Positions 43,495 to 47,302 of a DNA stretch of 47,302 nucleotides are shown here, one piece after another; the first letter of the stretch is position 1; the number at the start of each line of letters is the position of its first letter. The stretch is from assembly GCA_000934455.1 (NCBI GenBank), contig KN885349.1, positions 43,166 to 90,467 of the forward strand, written 5' to 3'. The stretch comes from Apostichopus parvimensis (Eukaryota; Echinodermata; Holothuroidea; Aspidochirotida; Stichopodidae). Both the position numbers and the translations under genes were made by a program. The notes beneath the pieces were generated by a model. The model searched no databases and was not told where the DNA came from. It was given only the letters and a program-made list of their open reading frames with translations.

Positions 43495-46400
43495 AAATAT
43501 ATTAATGTACACTAATATCCAAACAAACAGTAAGAATTAAGGTATTAAATGATATAGCTGAAAAGTATCCACCAAAATATATTCCTACCATATATTATTT
43601 GATTTGATTTAATTTGATTTATTTCTACCAATTCAAAACAATACAATAACAAATAATGTGAAAGTAACAACATAATGAAATCGAAATAAAGCAATACAGT
43701 ATCTGAATGGTAGAGGGAATGGTTTGGCTCCCGTATACAATCAATATTAATGACATGTTTATGCTCTAATCAGATATTTTACTTAATTAAAATAAAAGTT
43801 ATGATCCCAACTTGGTTCCATTTAAGTTTTTTTTTGCCTTCCTGCGTGGCATGACCCAGAAAGTTTTGTAACCAACATAATGTAATCACGTAATTACAAT
43901 TGCCATGAATAACTGTTTCGTTTATTTGCGACGGTTTCAAACACTTTAAAGAACCTAATTCTACGGTTTCTAAATACTCGAAGCTTCCCGAGTCAAACTC
44001 TGCCGTTGTGTGTTTGTATGTAATTATCACCAATCACCTGTAGTTCACCTACCTAGAGGAATATGTTAGACGATTTGCTCTTATGTTTTTTTGTTTTCGG
44101 TGATTGATTGTTAGGACATCAAAGTCAACTCCATATTTTATAAAAGACAAATGTTTTATAATTACTCTTGCAATATCATGGACCTTCTTATTCCTCAATC
44201 TAAGATTAAAATTGATCAAATTAAGACACTTTCCGTTATGATTTTGTTTAAGTAACGTGAAGATTTAATAACGAGTAATTAGTTAACAAACACTGCTGTT
44301 AATTGATGTTAATCACATGAACGAATAGAAGGTTGAACTATTCGAAAACTTTTAATTTCCATATTATTGTTTGAAATCATACTTGAATAGTCAAAGCCAA
44401 AGCTAAGAACTTTATCTTCTTGGGTTTTTTCCTTATATAATAGCATCAACATAGTCCTCAGATTCTCCTAACACTAAATAACAAAAATGTTATGCCAATC
44501 ACACATAATATGTTTTCGCATTAGTCTTCTGTTTTAATCATGTTGTCGGTAGTTGGCTCTCTGAGAACTTGTAATCTACGCTATTACATAATAGTAGCTT
44601 CCTGCAATAAGTGTACAGACTTGTCTCGGTCCTTGTGTAATTATAAGTTAGAATAACAAACTATTGACTGCCAATATGTGGACCCCGTTTTGTTCTGCTT
44701 TTATGTCCCGCATAATGGTTACAATCTTAGTTAGCCATTACACTCTTTTCACGAAATTTGTCTTATTCAATTTATATTCACAACTTTACCATAACAATGA
44801 ATTACATGTGTCAGAAAGCATGTATTTGAAACTTCTGTTATGTTTCTGAATTTTCAATTTTCTTGTACAAGACTTCATTACTAACAAATAATACATACTA
44901 ATAAAGAAAACATGTACATTTGTAAAACCATCGTCGCTTGATTTGATTTCATTTATTATCTGAAGCTTTAATCCTTTTTAGAGTCACAATGATGCATTTA
45001 TCAAAATCAAGTCTTTCTATATTTTCCGTTGTCGTTTTACGTTTTCGAGAATCAAATAAGTACCTATTTGAGTTTTTTTTAAACTGTTAAGAAACAAACG
45101 TGTCTTGTCGTTTAATGAATGATGATGTTAAGGTTAGCCATCGATACAGTGTCTTTGTTTTGCAGAAAACACTGCTAACTTCAGTGATATAGTACATACA
45201 CAATCATTTTACCTTAAGGGGCTTTAAAATTAATATAATAATATTGCATTTTGTAATTCCTAAGAGGCCCCAAATAGGGATTCAATTTTTGTATTAAAGA
45301 GTGCTCGTCGTTTGTTAAAAGTAATGAAGCAAAGTGTGATTGCTGTTGAAAATTAAGAAGAAACACAAAACTTTGAAATATTCAACTAAAGATGTATGTG
45401 ATCTATTGTTACTGTTTCTCTGTTGTTTGGTTTTAGAATACCTGATTTATGTATGTTATGTTTATTGTACACAGTGGAATTGTATGCACACAACGTACAC
45501 ATCTTAGTCTGCATGGCTTAACCTTAACTTGTAATGGAATGTTCGGGCAGAACAGTGTACGTGATTCAAGTCGCAAACTGTTCTCTATAATTACAAAGTA
45601 AATGTTAACACTATACCGTCAGATTACAGGTTAGGCTATATAGACAGTTCAACAGATAATCAAGACTTCAAGAGTGTACTTTTCAAGATTCTTCTGTGAT
45701 AGAATTTATAAGATACAAATGGAGATTAAAGTGTGTTCAAAATCAGAATTTCTAGGTTTTAATTGCAAATAGTAACTAATTATAATCAAAGTCATTGAAT
45801 TATCAGCCAAAAAAAAGGAAAAAAAAAGGTTGGGAATTCGTTGTTTTCCCTTATTTGTTACCGGCACCAAATTTTTTTTTTTTTTGTTGTTTTTCTTTGT
45901 TGTTTGAGTTGGCTTTTTTATAAGTTGGCTGTGTGAGTAATTACATTAATGCGTACGTTCAAATGTGTATTGTATATTATAATGCTTAATAAATTTTCAG
46001 AATCAGAATGCATTCAACTTGTTTCTTTTATCACTGTAACGTCATTTCATATCGTAACCGAACTTGCGTTGTAGCTTTAACTGTTGAGATGTATTCGTTA
46101 CATTGTATTAACTGTTTTAAGTTTGAAGTAATGTTGTAATTCTTGGCTGGGAGATGTCCGTTATCCTCCTAAGTTGTTTTACTATGACGTTAGCAATCGT
46201 GTACCTGGCCTTTGTTCAATAGTTGGGCTTTCCGGTCTCCGGAAGAGTGGTAACGGCATATCAGGGGCGGTGTCCTTTGAAGTAATACATTCTCGCGCGG
46301 GCAAACTTAAGCTAATGTTCAGGCTAGTACAAAAGGAGCTGAATATAACGTACAGCGTGGCGCTCTTCGTCAAAATATCATACACTGCAAAACCTACGGT

Positions 46401-46960
46401 GTTAAAATCCTGGTGTCAACAAACCGGTGTTAAATTCGGTGTTACTTGTACACCGAAAAGAGTCAACGAATATCACGCCACTCAAATAAATCAATCATTT
46501 GACGGTGTTATCCGACAATTTTTCTACGTCACCCGAAAACGCTTTCGGTATTGGTCTATAGATGGTTAGATTAATATGCAAATAAGGCCCAATGTGAGCG
46601 CAGTGCGCGACGGTACATTTCAGTGTGGTTCATGTACATATTGTGTGCACGATCGACTGTACGCTGTACGTACAAACATAAACGTACATACCTTACTATA
46701 CCATTTCCGCGCCATATCGTGCGTTGACTGTGATATTTTGCGGAATTGAGGGTTTCGAAGCCCAAATCCAGTATTACAAGATGCCCCTTATACGGCTATT
46801 CCGCAACGAAACAAAGAAAATCATAGTTTTTCGAGAGTATGGAGATTTAGTTGCAATCGGTAAGTGTTTATTGTGTAAATGTTTGTTGTAAATGTAGCGT
46901 TATTGATCGAGAAAAGAACTTAATAGACAAGCCTAGTAACAGTTAGTAGTTGGACAAAGT
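43495..46960. other. No gene seen
   Basis: AT-rich, with simple TTTGATTTGATTT repeats near 43600, A- and T-runs near 45810-45890, and GGTGTTA-rich repeated motifs near 46400-46470. A 131-codon plus frame at 46174-46569 crosses the GGTGTTA motifs and has no domain. Confidence 0.45.
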
Positions 46961-47040
46961 GTTAGGCATAGGCTAGGCCTAAGCCCCTAGGCCTAAGCCT
47001 AACGTTAGGCTAGCCTAAGCCTAGGCCTAGGCTAGCCTAC
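46961..47040. repeat. AGGCCTA/GCCTAGG palindromic repeat cluster
   Basis: About 80 bp built almost wholly of TAGGCCTA, GCCTAAGC and GGCTAGCC variants, highly self-complementary. Single copies of the same words occur elsewhere in the window, so this is the densest patch of a genome-wide motif. Confidence 0.8.
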
Positions 47041-47302
47041 AAATTAATCCTCGCCCAAAGTAAATGAAACAGATCGCCCCTCCCCCATTTCAATGTTGGT
47101 TTAACTATTTAAGTTAGTAAAACTCATGAATAACAATTTTCCAGGCAACACCATCGAACTGGGGGGAGGGGGGAGTACGTTCCAAGTTATATAGTCAGTA
47201 TTGCGAATTTCGGAACACTGCGAATTTCGGACACTCCTAAGAAATGCATGATTTCACCATGACAACCTATAGCAGCAGCCAATTTCACAAAAAACTACGA
47301 AG

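Noticed and set aside
46174-46569. 131-codon plus-strand frame
   Set aside because: Crosses repeated GGTGTTA motifs typical of a repeat; the protein shows no known motif.
1-47302. CRISPR arrays, operons, ribosome binding sites, tRNA or rRNA genes
   Set aside because: None seen; the DNA is eukaryotic, and the only short tandem array (37849-37969) has no spacers.

Overview
This window looks like animal nuclear DNA, most likely from an echinoderm, and a sea cucumber (holothuroid) is my best guess. It is AT-rich, has introns with GT..AG boundaries, is packed with diverged repeats, and contains many AGGCCTA/CCTAGG-type palindromic blocks (about 1.69, 1.94, 1.99, 10.58 and 46.97 kb). Its one unmistakable gene is a NACHT-domain (NLR) receptor of the kind expanded in echinoderms. 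There are no bacterial genes, operons, CRISPR arrays, rRNAs or tRNAs that I can see. Two assembly gaps (runs of N) lie at 13431-14040 and 27325-27444.

Layout. 1-5 kb: non-coding, with a broken coding remnant (2222-3376), its poly(A) signal, and one end of a DNA transposon. 5.08-7.5 kb: an exon encoding a signal peptide plus one Ig-like domain, then a 66-nt phase 1-1 exon lying in a four-fold tandem repeat whose other exon copies are decayed. 7.5-20.6 kb: repeat-rich DNA with two non-autonomous hAT-like transposons whose 8-bp target-site duplications are intact (10975-12372 and 13350-14883). 20.6-25.2 kb: a tandem segmental duplication carrying two versions of a Ser/Thr-rich linker exon. One of them (22628-22829) has its own ATG, a TATA-like box and an N-myristoylation-type start. 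25218-26737: one large exon with pre-NACHT, NACHT ATPase and downstream helical regions. 30.6-39.4 kb: two homologous LRR exon pairs (206 nt + 77 nt), an exon homologous to the end of the NACHT exon, and C-terminal exons ending in a stop with AATAAA 35 nt later. 41.3-43.5 kb: three phase-0 microexons (42, 27 and 21 nt) and a second possible terminal exon, giving a tyrosine-containing alternative tail. 43.5-47.3 kb: no recognised gene.

How the parts fit. Reading frame phase is conserved across the locus: Ig exon (ends phase 1), 66-nt exon (1-1), linker A' (1-1), NACHT exon (starts phase 1, ends phase 0), LRR a (0-2), LRR b (2-1), 68-nt exon (1-0), then either the 39318 terminal exon or the phase-0 microexon chain. 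The simplest reading is a modular immune receptor locus: an Ig ectodomain or an alternative, possibly lipid-anchored, cytosolic start feeds one NACHT ATPase exon, followed by alternative LRR cassettes and alternative C-terminal tails. The joining of exons is inferred from splice sites and phase alone. No transmembrane exon was found between the Ig exon and the linker, so the Ig exon could belong to a separate gene.
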